NCBI GenBank assembly: GCA_963829965.1 | Contig: CAWHLK010000037.1 | Location: 1 to 64,000, forward strand | Source of the DNA: DASXZH01 sp963829965 | GTDB taxonomy: Bacteria > Armatimonadota > Fimbriimonadia > Fimbriimonadales > Fimbriimonadaceae | Length of the DNA: 64,000 nucleotides | Direction of reading: 5' to 3' | Shown here: in pieces, positions 43,742 to 53,082 of the stretch | Position numbering within the stretch: the first letter of the stretch is position 1 | Layout of the letters: each line of letters starts with the position of its first letter | Translations under genes and position numbers: made by a program | Notes under the pieces: model-generated | The model's database searches: none | Told to the model about the DNA's origin: nothing | What the model saw: only the letters and a program-made list of their open reading frames with translations

Positions 43742-43972
43742 ATGCCGGTTATAGTTGGCGGGTTAGCAGCAATGGTTGCATTGGCTGCGGGCATCCTTTC
43801 GCAGGTTGATCCCGTCGCTACTATATGGCGCGCCAGCCTGGCATTTCTACTGGGTTGGGTTGGAACACAAGTATGGTACGTGTTCTTTACAGTGCAGAAA
43901 TCGGAGGAATCTGCCGAAGACGTGGGTGCGGAATTGACCGAGGTCCCAGCAGTCGGAAGCGAGACTCCCTAA
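43742..43972 (+). CDS. Small membrane protein upstream of sigma factor
   Basis: About 76 residues with two hydrophobic stretches (IVGGLAAMVALAAGIL and IWRASLAFLLGWVGTQVWYVFF) and an acidic tail (SEESAEDVGAELTEVP). ATG 43742 is chosen over TTG 43733. It ends 16 bases before the FliA/WhiG-type sigma gene and should be co-transcribed with it. The function is unknown; it could anchor or sense something for the sigma factor, but only position suggests this. Confidence 0.65.
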   Translation: MPVIVGGLAAMVALAAGILSQVDPVATIWRASLAFLLGWVGTQVWYVFFTVQKSEESAEDVGAELTEVPAVGSETP

Positions 43973-43988
43973 GGAAGAGGATCACTAA

Positions 43989-44768
43989 ATGCCGTTATCT
44001 CCCGAACAGTTAAAGCGAGCGTGGATGGACTTCAAGGTCTATAAAGCCCCCGAAGCCAGAGCCGAACTCATCAACCACTACTCGTATCTCGTGAAAATCA
44101 CTGCCGGGCGCTTGGTTACAAGCCTGCCAGGGGGAATGGATCGAGAAGATCTCATCGGCGCGGGAGTCATTGGTCTCGTCAAATCGGTCGACCAATTCGA
44201 TCCGACCCGAGATGTAAAATTCGAAACCTATGCCATCGCCCTAATCCGCGGCGCGATCCTGGAGATGCTGCGTGACGAAGACTGGGTCCCTCGCTCGATT
44301 CGAGAGAAACTGAAAGCGCTCGACCGCGCCATGATGGCCCTGGAAACCAAGCACGGCCGCCCCGCCACCGAGCACGAGATCGCCGAAACCATCGGGATCA
44401 GCGTCGGCGAAGTGAACGAACTCATGGTCCGAATGGGCCGCACCAATGTTTACAGCCTGGACGACATTCTCGCCACCGGTGAAAACGACGACCATATCCA
44501 TTTTGTAGAGCTCATCGTGGATGAGACAGCCAACCCCGCCGGAGAGCTCGAAGGCCGGGAGATCCGCAGGGTCCTCGCCTCCGGCGTGGACAAACTCCCC
44601 GAACGCGAACGGCTGGTCATCGCTCTCTACTACTTTGAAGGTTTGACCTTCAAAGAAATCGGCAAAGTTCTCGGCGTCAGCGAATCCCGCGTCTACCAAC
44701 TGCACACGCAGGCCATGACCAGGCTTCGCAACTACATGCATCAGGAGGGTGGCGTACACACGCGTTAA
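43989..44768 (+). CDS. RNA polymerase sigma factor, FliA/WhiG family
   Basis: A 259-residue sigma-70 group 3 factor. Region 2 reads LPGGMDREDLIGAGVIGLVKSVDQFDPTRDVKFETYAIALIRGAILEMLRDEDW, region 3 RSIREKLKALDRAMMALETKHGRPATEHEIAETIGIS, and region 4 LPERERLVIALYYFEGLTFKEIGKVLGVSESRVYQLHTQAMTRLR. Such factors drive flagella, pilus or sporulation genes. ATG 43989 follows AAGGAAGAGGATC. No flagellar genes are in the window, so the target genes are not known here; the acidic gene at 44790 could be a partner. Confidence 0.95.
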   Translation: MPLSPEQLKRAWMDFKVYKAPEARAELINHYSYLVKITAGRLVTSLPGGMDREDLIGAGVIGLVKSVDQFDPTRDVKFETYAIALIRGAILEMLRDEDWVPRSIREKLKALDRAMMALETKHGRPATEHEIAETIGISVGEVNELMVRMGRTNVYSLDDILATGENDDHIHFVELIVDETANPAGELEGREIRRVLASGVDKLPERERLVIALYYFEGLTFKEIGKVLGVSESRVYQLHTQAMTRLRNYMHQEGGVHTR

Positions 44769-44789
44769 AAGGCGCGCGCCACGTTCATC

Positions 44790-45020
44790 GTGGGCGAAAT
44801 CGATCCGATCGTTCCGATAATTCCCCTTGCCCAAACACCGCCCTCGGTGCAGCGCACTGGTGACGGTAACTCCAAGAAGCAGCAGGAAGAAGAAAAGAAG
44901 AAGCCTCACGACGAGGTCGAACTGAGCAACGAAGTCGAAGAGGATGTTCCCGTAGTTGAGGCTGCCCAGCATGACGAAGACGAGCCGCCCGGAGAATTCC
45001 ATTTAGATTTGGCCGTTTAG
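44790..45020 (+). CDS. Small acidic protein downstream of sigma factor
   Basis: A 76-residue, strongly charged protein from GTG 44790, with KKQQEEEKKKPHDEVELSNEVEEDVPVVEAAQHDEDE in the middle and the end FHLDLAV. No motif is certain. The DEVELS stretch is like DRVELS of FlgM anti-sigma factors, and the gene follows a FliA/WhiG sigma by 21 bases, so an anti-sigma-like role is possible but unproven. Low-complexity sequence makes similarity unreliable. Confidence 0.5.
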   Translation: MGEIDPIVPIIPLAQTPPSVQRTGDGNSKKQQEEEKKKPHDEVELSNEVEEDVPVVEAAQHDEDEPPGEFHLDLAV

Positions 45021-45136
45021 TAACTGTCAGAGACCCTTGAATTAGATGGAGGCATGCTCTATGTTGCCTCTGAAGGACCCGTGCCTCCAAAGCTGACTCT
45101 CAGTTTGGTTTTCCGTCGTGTTGGATAATAGTAAGG

Positions 45137-48106
45137 GTGGAACCTGTTCGCGTCGAGTTGCTGGGGGCGTTCCGCCTGACGATTGGGCAGAGACTTGTCA
45201 CCTCGATCAACACGCCTCGATTGGTTTCCCTTTTGGCGTATTTCGCCTTGCACTCAGGGGCGTCGGTTTCGCGTGAAAGCCTGGCTAGTTTGCTTTGGCC
45301 GGAGTCAAACGGTCCACAGGCTCGGACAAACCTCCGGCAGCTCTTGCACCATCTGCGGCGCGCGTTACCCGACGATTGCCTTCAGCTTCGTATCGACAAT
45401 CAATCGGTAAGTTGGCTCTTGACGGAAGAGTGCTCGGTCGATGTCCTGGAGTTTGAGTCCGCGATTGCCCAGGGTACATGGAACGAAGCCGCGCGACTCT
45501 ACCAGGACGACTTGCTGCCGGACCTCTATGACGAATGGGTTTCAGTCAAACGAGATCATCTAAAACTCCTGTTTCTGGAAGCGCTGGAACGGCTTACCGG
45601 AAAGTTGGAAGCCTCAGGTGATTGGACCTCGGCGATCGGTTATGCGAGCCGGCTGCTCTCGCTCGATGGGCTGCGAGAGCCGTCATACCAAAGGCTCATC
45701 AGGTTGCATCTTAAGAACGGCGACCGTCCCAGCGCCTTGCGGATTTACCACCAATGTATGCGAACGTTGCGGCGCGAAATGGGGATTAGCCCATCTCGCG
45801 TTACCGAAGATCTCTACGAAGAAGCCCTGAACTCAGAAAATATTGCGCCCCCTGCCGTCGCGCCAACGCTTGCGGAGGCGCCGTCGGCTCAGCCAATGGT
45901 CGGTAGGCGAAATGAGTGGCAGCGACTGGAGGCTTGCTGGTCGAGCGTATCTATGGGTAAAGCCCATTTGGTGTTGATTGGCGGCGAGCCGGGAATAGGA
46001 AAATCGCATTTGGCCGAGGAGATGTTTCGGCATTGCGTTCAAAGTCAGGGCGCGGCCGGAGCAAGCGCCCGATGTTACTCGGCGAAGGGACACTTGGCCT
46101 ATGGTCCCATAGCAGAATGGCTTAGAAGCGAGTCACTGAAGAACGCGCGGCAAAAGCTGCCTCAGGGTCAACTGGTTGAACTCTCCCGGGTCCTTCCTGA
46201 ACTGTTAGAGGATTCCCAACTTCCGGCCCCAGACCCGCTGACGGAAAGTTGGCAACGGCGACACTTCTTCGAGGCGATTAACGCTCCATTCTCGAAATGT
46301 CCAAAGCCGCTTCTTTTGTTCATCGACGATTTGCAGTGGTGCGATCCGGAGTCCGTCGAGTGGTTGCACTCGTTCTTTCGATCCGAAGCCTCGGCTCAAA
46401 CCTTGGTGGTAGGAACGGTGAGGGCAGAGGAAACCGACCGACAACACCCACTGACCGTCTTTGCAAAGGATTTACGGGCAGCCAACCTGGTTACAGACAT
46501 TGCTCTTGCTCCACTCAGCACGGAAGAATCGGCGTTGCTGGCGGCTCAAATTGGCCAGGGAGCATGCGATTCCACGTTTCTTACAGATATCTACCGGACG
46601 ACCAAGGGAAATCCTCTTTTTGTCGTGGAGAGTACGCGCGCCGCGCTTGAAGATCGATCGGGAGCCGCGGTGCCGCCGAGGATCCAATCCGTCATCGCGG
46701 GCCGATTAGGCAACCTGTCTCCATCCGCGTACGAGTTAACCGGCCTTGCCGCTACTGTGGGGCGCCCCTTTTCCTCGGAGTTGCTTGCAAAGGCCTCTGA
46801 CTGGGATGAAGACAGCCTGCTCCATGCCCTGGAGGAATTGTGGCGACGCCGTATCATCGAAAGCCGGGGAGAAGGCAATCTTGATTTCACTCATGATTTG
46901 GTGCGGGAAGTAGCTTATGGCGAGCTGAGTCCCTTTCGCCGGAGATCCTTTCATAAGCGAATCGCGGAAGCGCTTCGTGGCTTACACGCTACGGAGTTGG
47001 AAAGCGTAAGCGGATGGATTGCCGCCCACTACGAAGCTGCAGGGATGGCCTCGGAGGCGATTGGCTTTTATCGGTTGGCGGCTTCGGCTGCCCGGCAACT
47101 GTACGCCGACGCGGAGGCAGCGGATCTGTTGAAACATGCCCTTCTCCTGAGCAAGGATCTGCCCCACAAGACACAACGCGAAGCTGAGGAACTTGAGATC
47201 TTAACCTCGCTTGGCCTCGCGCTGGTCACCACATTGGGCTATAGTCATCCGGAAGTTGGGCAGACTCTCGAAAGCGCACTCGTCCTTTCCCGGCGGGCGC
47301 CTGGCCGGAAACATTTCTTCACCCTCCAAACTGGAGTCTGGCTCTACGAAATTGTGCGCGGCCAAATCGAAAGATCCCGTGAAGTAGCTATTGAATCGAT
47401 TCAAGTCGCGCTTCAAGATCAAGATGTGGAGCAGGAAATGGCGGCCCGCTTCATACTTGCTTCAAGCCTTTTCCATTTGGGCAGATTTGCCGAGTCGTTA
47501 GATCATTTGGATCGCGCCTTATCTTGTCGAGTGAGATCTTCTAACCCCGCGGTAAGCCTCTTTGCCGGCCCGGACCTTGGGGTTTTTTGCTGGGCTTATT
47601 ACCCTCATGTTTTGTGGCATCTTGGGCGAACCGAAGAAGCGGCGAAGTGTCGTGGGAAAGCGCTGGAGTTGGCTCGCGAACTGTGCCATCCGTTCAGCCT
47701 GGCGATTGCCCTTAACTACGGAGCAATGTTCAACGCGTTCAGACACGACCGTGCGCAAGCCTATTCCTTTGCAGATGAGGCATCGGCAGTTTGCCGCAGG
47801 CACGGTTTTGCCTACTATCTGGCCATTGCCGAGATATTGGCTGGATGGGCGGATTCGGACCGGTCGCGGGGGCTCGCGCGTCTCCGTCAGGGGCTCGAAG
47901 ACTTGCGAGCAACCGGGGCTGAGCTGCGCCTGCCGTTCTACTACCTGTTGCTTGCCGAAGCCTGCTTTGAAACCGGGCAGGAGGCTGAGGCTCTGGCTTC
48001 GATCGCAAGCGGGCTCGCCTTCCGAAGCAAAAACGGGGAGGTTTGGTGCGAGCCTGCGCTGCAAACCGCGCACGACAAGATAAAGAATCATTCGGGCGTG
48101 CAGTAA
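45137..48106 (+). CDS. BTAD/SARP-type regulator with AAA ATPase and TPR repeats
   Basis: A 989-residue transcriptional regulator from GTG 45137. Residues 1-90 form an OmpR-like winged helix (VRVELLGAFRLTIGQRLV, ARTNLRQLLHHLRRALP), residues 95-240 the bacterial transcriptional activation (BTAD) helices, residues 255-560 an AAA_16 ATPase with Walker A GGEPGIGKSHL near 283 and Walker B LLLFIDDLQWCD, and the rest helical TPR-like repeats. The family (AfsR/SARP-like) switches on nearby metabolic genes in response to a signal. The next gene is a BBE-type oxidase in the same direction, a possible target. Confidence 0.9.
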   Translation: MEPVRVELLGAFRLTIGQRLVTSINTPRLVSLLAYFALHSGASVSRESLASLLWPESNGPQARTNLRQLLHHLRRALPDDCLQLRIDNQSVSWLLTEECSVDVLEFESAIAQGTWNEAARLYQDDLLPDLYDEWVSVKRDHLKLLFLEALERLTGKLEASGDWTSAIGYASRLLSLDGLREPSYQRLIRLHLKNGDRPSALRIYHQCMRTLRREMGISPSRVTEDLYEEALNSENIAPPAVAPTLAEAPSAQPMVGRRNEWQRLEACWSSVSMGKAHLVLIGGEPGIGKSHLAEEMFRHCVQSQGAAGASARCYSAKGHLAYGPIAEWLRSESLKNARQKLPQGQLVELSRVLPELLEDSQLPAPDPLTESWQRRHFFEAINAPFSKCPKPLLLFIDDLQWCDPESVEWLHSFFRSEASAQTLVVGTVRAEETDRQHPLTVFAKDLRAANLVTDIALAPLSTEESALLAAQIGQGACDSTFLTDIYRTTKGNPLFVVESTRAALEDRSGAAVPPRIQSVIAGRLGNLSPSAYELTGLAATVGRPFSSELLAKASDWDEDSLLHALEELWRRRIIESRGEGNLDFTHDLVREVAYGELSPFRRRSFHKRIAEALRGLHATELESVSGWIAAHYEAAGMASEAIGFYRLAASAARQLYADAEAADLLKHALLLSKDLPHKTQREAEELEILTSLGLALVTTLGYSHPEVGQTLESALVLSRRAPGRKHFFTLQTGVWLYEIVRGQIERSREVAIESIQVALQDQDVEQEMAARFILASSLFHLGRFAESLDHLDRALSCRVRSSNPAVSLFAGPDLGVFCWAYYPHVLWHLGRTEEAAKCRGKALELARELCHPFSLAIALNYGAMFNAFRHDRAQAYSFADEASAVCRRHGFAYYLAIAEILAGWADSDRSRGLARLRQGLEDLRATGAELRLPFYYLLLAEACFETGQEAEALASIASGLAFRSKNGEVWCEPALQTAHDKIKNHSGVQ

Positions 48107-48247
48107 CTTCTCCTGTTTTAGAGCTATATCTGTGTCCTTTAACAGCTGCGGAACGTTGCCACTTTTTCGCAGAACGGTTTCAGAACGCTTCGCGTGACAA
48201 TATGTTTAGAAATCCGAAACTGATCGGATATTGGAGGGAGTTAAACC

Positions 48248-49639
48248 ATGCAATCGGAAGCCGTTATTGAACTGAAGGGCCAGCTGCGGGGCCAAGTAAT
48301 TGAGCCGAGCGATAGTTGTTACGACGAGTGTCGAAAGGTCTACAACGCGATGATCAGCCGTCGTCCGTGCCTGATCGCCAAATGCGTGGACGCGGCGGAC
48401 GTAAGCACTGCAATCAAGTTTGCCCGGAACCACAACGTACGAGTCTCCGTTCGCGGCGGAGGGCACAACGCAGCCGGTCTGGGAGTTTGCGATGATGCCT
48501 TGGTCATTGATCTTAGTCCAATCAAGTATGTTCGCGTCGATCCGGGTGAAGAGACGGTCCGCGTGGGCGGAGGGTGCACTTGGGCGGACGTCGATCATGC
48601 GACCCACGCGTATGGACTCGCGGTGCCGTCGGGCATTATCTCGACTACGGGCGTTGGCGGGTTAACGCTCGGCGGTGGCTTGGGCCATCTGAGCCGGAAA
48701 TACGGCCTAACGATCGACAACCTCATCTCGGCCGACCTTGTCCTCGCGGACGGCTCTTTTGTCGTTGCGAGCGCCGAAGAAAACAGCGATCTGTTTTGGG
48801 CAATCCGCGGTGGGGGCGGCAACTTTGGGGTGGTCACCTCGTTCCTGTTCCACGCAAACCCGGTGCACACGGTTTGCGCCGGCCCCATGCTCTGGCCCAT
48901 GGATCAAGCGGCCGACATCCTGAAATGGTATCGGGAGTTCATCAAGCAAGCGCCTGAGGAGATGAACGGTTGGTTTGCGTTCATGGGCGTTCCTCCCGGG
49001 CCGCCGTTCCCCGAAGAACTTCATTTGAAGACGGTATGCGGGATCGTTTGGTGCTACAACGGCACGATGGAGCAGGCGAACGCCATTCTGGAGCCGTTGC
49101 GAGCCTTTCGCCCGCCATTATTCGAGTTCTTCGCGCCCATGCCATTCCCGATGCTCCAGGGCTTGTTCGATGGCATATATCCGCCGGGTTTGCAGTGGTA
49201 TTGGAAGGCGGACTTCGTCAAAGATCTGACCGACGAGGCCATCGCGTTGCACGTAAAGCATGGGAACGAGCTGCCGACTTTCCAATGCACCATGCATTTG
49301 TATCCCATCAACGGCGCGGTGCACAGGGTTGGCTCGAAGGATACGGCCTGGAATTACCGGGATGTGACTTGGAGTTCCGTGATCGTGGGCGTAGACCCCG
49401 ACCCTGCCAAAAAGTCGCTGATCACCAACTGGGCCAAAGCCTATTGGGAGGCCCTGCATCCTTACGGCGCGGGAGGCGCCTACGTGAACTTCATGATGGA
49501 GGAAGGTGAGGATCGCATCCGAGCAACCTACGGAGAAAACTATGACCGCCTCGCGCAGATCAAAGCCAAGTACGATCCAACCAACTTCTTCAGCGTGAAC
49601 CAAAACATCCAGCCCAGCCGAGAAGCGGCTCTTGCATAA
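48248..49639 (+). CDS. FAD-linked oxidoreductase, BBE-like
   Basis: A 463-residue enzyme with an FAD_binding_4 domain and C-terminal berberine-bridge-like (BBE) domain. RGGGHNAAGLGV holds the histidine for covalent FAD (His73); GVGGLTLGGGLGHLSRKYG and RGGGGNFGVVTSFLF are FAD blocks, and YDPTNFFSVNQNI is the BBE end. The place of the second covalent cysteine in the GGLGHLSRKYG loop is occupied by histidine, so FAD is probably held by one bond. It oxidises sugars or aromatic alcohols using oxygen. ATG 48248 follows GGAGGG. The substrate is unknown. No signal peptide. Confidence 0.92.
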   Translation: MQSEAVIELKGQLRGQVIEPSDSCYDECRKVYNAMISRRPCLIAKCVDAADVSTAIKFARNHNVRVSVRGGGHNAAGLGVCDDALVIDLSPIKYVRVDPGEETVRVGGGCTWADVDHATHAYGLAVPSGIISTTGVGGLTLGGGLGHLSRKYGLTIDNLISADLVLADGSFVVASAEENSDLFWAIRGGGGNFGVVTSFLFHANPVHTVCAGPMLWPMDQAADILKWYREFIKQAPEEMNGWFAFMGVPPGPPFPEELHLKTVCGIVWCYNGTMEQANAILEPLRAFRPPLFEFFAPMPFPMLQGLFDGIYPPGLQWYWKADFVKDLTDEAIALHVKHGNELPTFQCTMHLYPINGAVHRVGSKDTAWNYRDVTWSSVIVGVDPDPAKKSLITNWAKAYWEALHPYGAGGAYVNFMMEEGEDRIRATYGENYDRLAQIKAKYDPTNFFSVNQNIQPSREAALA

Positions 49640-49700
49640 AGAAGATTAAGCGGCCGGCTGAGCGTGTCAGGGAGCTATTGTTGCTATTCAGCCGGTCCCG

Positions 49701-49728
49701 GTTCACAGTTCACTGTTCACGGTTCACG
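49701..49728. repeat. Heptamer tandem repeat GTTCACN
   Basis: Four perfect tandem units, GTTCACA GTTCACT GTTCACG GTTCACG, with the seventh base variable. It ends 22 bases upstream of fabI. The same GTTCAC/GTGAAC unit makes up the inverted repeat at 29756-29829. Confidence 0.65.
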
Positions 49729-49750
49729 CATTCGCGTTCATAATCCTTCT

Positions 49751-50515
49751 ATGCTTCTGGAAGGAAAGAAGGGGATCGTCCTCAGCGTCACAAACAAGAA
49801 CAGTATCGGTTGGGCCATTGCGGAGGCGGCCGCACAGCATGGGGCCAAGGTCGGGGTTGGGGCGCAAAACGAGCGAACGCTCGAAAACGTCAAAAAACTC
49901 ATCGAAGGGAACGAGGCGTACACGCCGTTCACCTGCGACTTTATGGTCGATGAAGACATCGCGAATCTCGTCGAGGACGTCAAGGAAACCTACGGGACGA
50001 TCGATTTCTTCGTCCATTCGGCTGCGTTCGCCAAGAAGGAAGATCTGCAGGGCCGATTCATCGATACTTCGTTCGATGGTTTTAACACGGCGATGGACGT
50101 TTCCGCGTATTCCTTGATAAAGATGTGCCGAGCGCTGGAACCGGTGTTTGCCGAAGACGCGAGCGTCGTCACCATAAGCTATCTCGGAAGCACTCGCTTC
50201 GCCCCCAACTACAACGTCATGGGAGTTGCCAAAGCCGCCCTGGAATCGGCAGTGAGGTATCTGGCGGGCGACCTTGGCGCGAGGGGAATTAGGGTAAACA
50301 CCCTCTCTCCGGGACCTGTGAATACGGTGGCCGCGAGAGGCGTGAAAGGATTGTTGGACATGATCGGTTATGTTCAAGAGCGGGCGCCCCTCAAACGGCC
50401 GTACGGCCAGGCGGAAGTTGCCGGCTCGGGCGTTTATTTGATCAGCGACCTCAGTCGCGGCGTCACCGGCCAAATAATATTTATCGATAGCGGCTACAAC
50501 ATCGTTGGTATGTAA
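49751..50515 (+). CDS. fabI: Enoyl-[acyl-carrier-protein] reductase FabI
   Basis: A 254-residue SDR-fold enzyme that reduces enoyl-ACP in fatty acid synthesis. MLLEGKKGIVLSVTNKNSIGWAIAEAA is the divergent nucleotide site of FabI, and YNVMGVAKAALE supplies the Y-x6-K pair (Tyr154 and Lys161). RVNTLSPGPVNTVAARG and GVTGQIIFIDSGYNIVG are the ending blocks. ATG 49751 fits the conserved start; a longer frame from 49664 would translate the heptamer repeat. It is directly followed by the formimidoyltransferase gene (TAAATG). Confidence 0.93.
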   Translation: MLLEGKKGIVLSVTNKNSIGWAIAEAAAQHGAKVGVGAQNERTLENVKKLIEGNEAYTPFTCDFMVDEDIANLVEDVKETYGTIDFFVHSAAFAKKEDLQGRFIDTSFDGFNTAMDVSAYSLIKMCRALEPVFAEDASVVTISYLGSTRFAPNYNVMGVAKAALESAVRYLAGDLGARGIRVNTLSPGPVNTVAARGVKGLLDMIGYVQERAPLKRPYGQAEVAGSGVYLISDLSRGVTGQIIFIDSGYNIVGM

Positions 50516-51391
50516 ATGCGCGTTCTTACCGTCCCAAACTGGTCCTTCGGAAGAGAGAAGGCCCTCTTGCGCGAGTTCACGGACCGGTTTCCCAGCGACG
50601 GCATTACCCTCCACTATCTGGAGACGGACCTCGACCATAACCGCACGGTAACCGCCTTTGCCGGCGAGCACGAGGCTGTTTTCGACAAGCTCATCGAACT
50701 CGCGGATCTTGCCTTTGACACCATCGATTTGAACCACCATATCGGCGTTCATCCCAGGATTGGCGCGTTGGATGTTTGCCCATTCGTTTCGCTTCCGGAA
50801 TGGCAGGCGCCGTTTAAGGATCTGGATGCCGAAGTTGGTCGCTTTGCCGCTCGGCTTGCCGGGCGCTATGATCTGCCCGTGTTTCTTTATGAGAAGTCCG
50901 AGAAAGGCCGCCATGAGGCGGACCTGCCATCTTTGAGAAAGGGCGGTTTTGGCGGCCTCTCCGACCGAGAGCTGCGGCCGGACTTTGGACCGACCAAGGC
51001 TCACCCTCGTCTGGGGATTACGATTCTAGGCATCAGAGACTTTCTGATTGCGACCAACGTGAATCTGGCCACAAGCGAACTGAAAGTCGCGACGGAGATC
51101 GCCAAGAGAATCCGGACGCTGAGGTTGGATGGAGACGAACGGTTTCTCGGAGTCCGCGCGCTTGGCTTCCCGCTTGCCTCGCGGATGATGACGCAGGTGA
51201 GCCTCAACTTGACCTTGCCGGATATCACTTCGGTGGACCCGATCATCGAATGGGTTCAGGCCACCGCGCGGGATGCGGCGGTGAAGGTTGCGGGAACCGA
51301 GTTGGTGGGAGTGATAAGAGAAAGGGATGTGCTTGGTGCAAGCCGGCTGCCCTTCAAGACGGAGCAAGTTGTGGATAGGGTCCGCGCTTGA
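50516..51391 (+). CDS. Glutamate formimidoyltransferase
   Basis: A 291-residue protein matching the N- and C-terminal subdomains of formiminotransferase: MRVLTVPNWSFGREK, DLNHHIGVHPRIGALDVCPF and FLYEKSEKGRHEADLPSLRKG, then GPTKAHPRLGITILGIRDFLIATNVNL. It moves the formimino group of N-formimino-glutamate (histidine breakdown) to tetrahydrofolate. No cyclodeaminase part is attached. It abuts fabI and overlaps purK by four bases, a folate/purine connection with purK. Confidence 0.93.
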   Translation: MRVLTVPNWSFGREKALLREFTDRFPSDGITLHYLETDLDHNRTVTAFAGEHEAVFDKLIELADLAFDTIDLNHHIGVHPRIGALDVCPFVSLPEWQAPFKDLDAEVGRFAARLAGRYDLPVFLYEKSEKGRHEADLPSLRKGGFGGLSDRELRPDFGPTKAHPRLGITILGIRDFLIATNVNLATSELKVATEIAKRIRTLRLDGDERFLGVRALGFPLASRMMTQVSLNLTLPDITSVDPIIEWVQATARDAAVKVAGTELVGVIRERDVLGASRLPFKTEQVVDRVRA

Positions 51392-52509
51392 AATACGATC
51401 TGGGCTTTCTCGGAGGCGGCCAACTGGCGCGCATGAGCATCCAAGCGGCCCAGCGCATGGGATTGCGGTGTCTCTCGCTGGATCCGGGTGAGGAAACGCC
51501 GGCCGGGCAAATAGCGGACACTATTCGAGGGCCGTTGGATGATCCGGAGTCCATCGCTGAAGTTTTCACTCGATGCGCCAAGGTTACGCTGGAAAACGAG
51601 TTCATTCCCGCCCAGGCGATTCGGGACGCCAGCGCCCGGTCCAGCGGGAGCCACCTCATTCCTAACGCGGAAGTGCTTGCCAGCATTCAGGACAAGCTTC
51701 TTCAACGCCATGCACTCAAGCAGGCGGGGGTGCCGTCTCCAAAAGCGGTGTCGTTGGAGAAGGAAGGCGAGACCGCGGTTTCCGAAATCGGCTTTCCCAT
51801 GGTTCTCAAAGCCCGGTTTGGCGGCTATGACGGCAAGGGAACCCGCTACGCGCGTACTCCCGAAGATCTCGCGAAACTAAGAACGGATTGGCAAGGCAAA
51901 GGCTGGCTGGCGGAGGAATACGTGCCGTTCAAACGGGAACTGGCGGTGATGGTCTGCCTTTCCGAGTGGGGCGCCTACTGTTTCCCAACCATGGAAACGG
52001 TGCAAACTCACCACGTTTGCGATTTGGTCTATCCATGCGATGCGGACGGCTCCGCAATCGCTATTGCCGCAGTTGAGGCGATAGGCGGCTACGGGTTGTT
52101 TGGGGTCGAGCTTTTTGAGTTGGAGTCAGGCGAACTGCTGGTGAACGAGATCGCCCCTCGCCCCCACAACACCGGCCACTACACTCTGGATTGGGGATCG
52201 GCGAGCCAGTTCGAGCAGCACGTGCGGATCGTGATGGGATTTCCCCTCGCTGCTGTTGAACAAACCGTGCCCGTCTGTATGGCCAACCTGCTCGGCCGGG
52301 AAGGCTCGTTTGACCTTGTAGCGGCCACCAAGGCGGCATTGACCGATCCCGCAGCGCGTGTCCACTGGTATGGGAAAAGCGAGATGCGCCCTGGACGCAA
52401 GATGGGGCACATTAACGTGGTAGGGATGCCAGGCATTCCGGTTGGCGAGCTTGTGGAAAGGGCAGTGAAGGCGAGGGAACGATTCCTTAGCGCGGACTCC
52501 AGTGGATAA
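51388..52509 (+). CDS. purK: 5-(carboxyamino)imidazole ribonucleotide synthase
   Basis: A 373-residue ATP-grasp enzyme that carboxylates AIR in purine synthesis. Start TTG 51388 gives KYDLGFLGGGQLARM, the PurK N-terminal block; then LDPGEETPAGQIAD, LKARFGGYDGKGTRYA (ATP grasp), FKRELAVMVCLSEWG and EIAPRPHNTGHYTLDWGSASQFEQHVR. It overlaps the previous gene by four bases (TTGA). purE is not nearby. Confidence 0.95.
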   Translation: MKYDLGFLGGGQLARMSIQAAQRMGLRCLSLDPGEETPAGQIADTIRGPLDDPESIAEVFTRCAKVTLENEFIPAQAIRDASARSSGSHLIPNAEVLASIQDKLLQRHALKQAGVPSPKAVSLEKEGETAVSEIGFPMVLKARFGGYDGKGTRYARTPEDLAKLRTDWQGKGWLAEEYVPFKRELAVMVCLSEWGAYCFPTMETVQTHHVCDLVYPCDADGSAIAIAAVEAIGGYGLFGVELFELESGELLVNEIAPRPHNTGHYTLDWGSASQFEQHVRIVMGFPLAAVEQTVPVCMANLLGREGSFDLVAATKAALTDPAARVHWYGKSEMRPGRKMGHINVVGMPGIPVGELVERAVKARERFLSADSSG

Positions 52510-52626
52510 TCTCTACACCGGGTTAACGATTTGCGTGGAACTCTGCAACGAGTGCATGAGTGAAGGTAGTGGATTTTGGCACTCGGCCCGTTGCACCGTG
52601 TATGCCGCCCTATGTAAGACAGTGCA

Positions 52627-53010
52627 TTGGATGGGCACGTGGTCAGCGTGAAGCCGCGAACCAAGTTCATTGGAGATTGGATCGCTGGGGGCGCGTATTT
52701 GGCGTTTTGCTCAGCGATCCTGTGGCGCACGATAGAGCCCCGCTCACACCCTTTGCTTTACAGCACCATCTTCCTCATATTCGTGCTTGTGACAGCGCCC
52801 CTGATGTTCTCCAAGCGATTTGGCGCCTTTTTACAGGTTATCTGGCAGTTAACGCTCTTGATCGATTCGCTGCATCATAACCGGCCCTTTGGCTTCGGGC
52901 TTTTTGTCGCGATCGCAATGTTGAGCTACTGCTGTCTCAGACTCGTTGGCTACGGCCCTCCGCTGGAAAAACTCAGACGCTCCAAAGCTCCCCCAACTTC
53001 AGATAGCTGA
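52627..53010 (+). CDS. Small membrane protein, unknown
   Basis: About 127 residues with three or four hydrophobic segments (AGGAYLAFCSAILW, LLYSTIFLIFVLVTAPLMF, AFLQVIWQLTLLIDSL and FGFGLFVAIAMLSYCCLRLVG) and a basic tail. Starts TTG 52627 and GTG 52648 are both possible. I recognise no family. It stands alone between purK and a convergent hydrolase gene. Confidence 0.6.
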   Translation: MDGHVVSVKPRTKFIGDWIAGGAYLAFCSAILWRTIEPRSHPLLYSTIFLIFVLVTAPLMFSKRFGAFLQVIWQLTLLIDSLHHNRPFGFGLFVAIAMLSYCCLRLVGYGPPLEKLRRSKAPPTSDS

Positions 53011-53082
53011 AACTCCTGACGGCTTTCTTGCGCGAGAGTATTTAGGCGGCGGGTTTTTGCGGGCGTCCACTGCAAGCCGGAA

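Noticed and set aside
45053..45127. A 24-residue frame MLYVASEGPVPPK... before the BTAD regulator
   Set aside because: GGAGG is only two bases from the ATG and part of an inverted GAGGCA repeat; more likely leader sequence.
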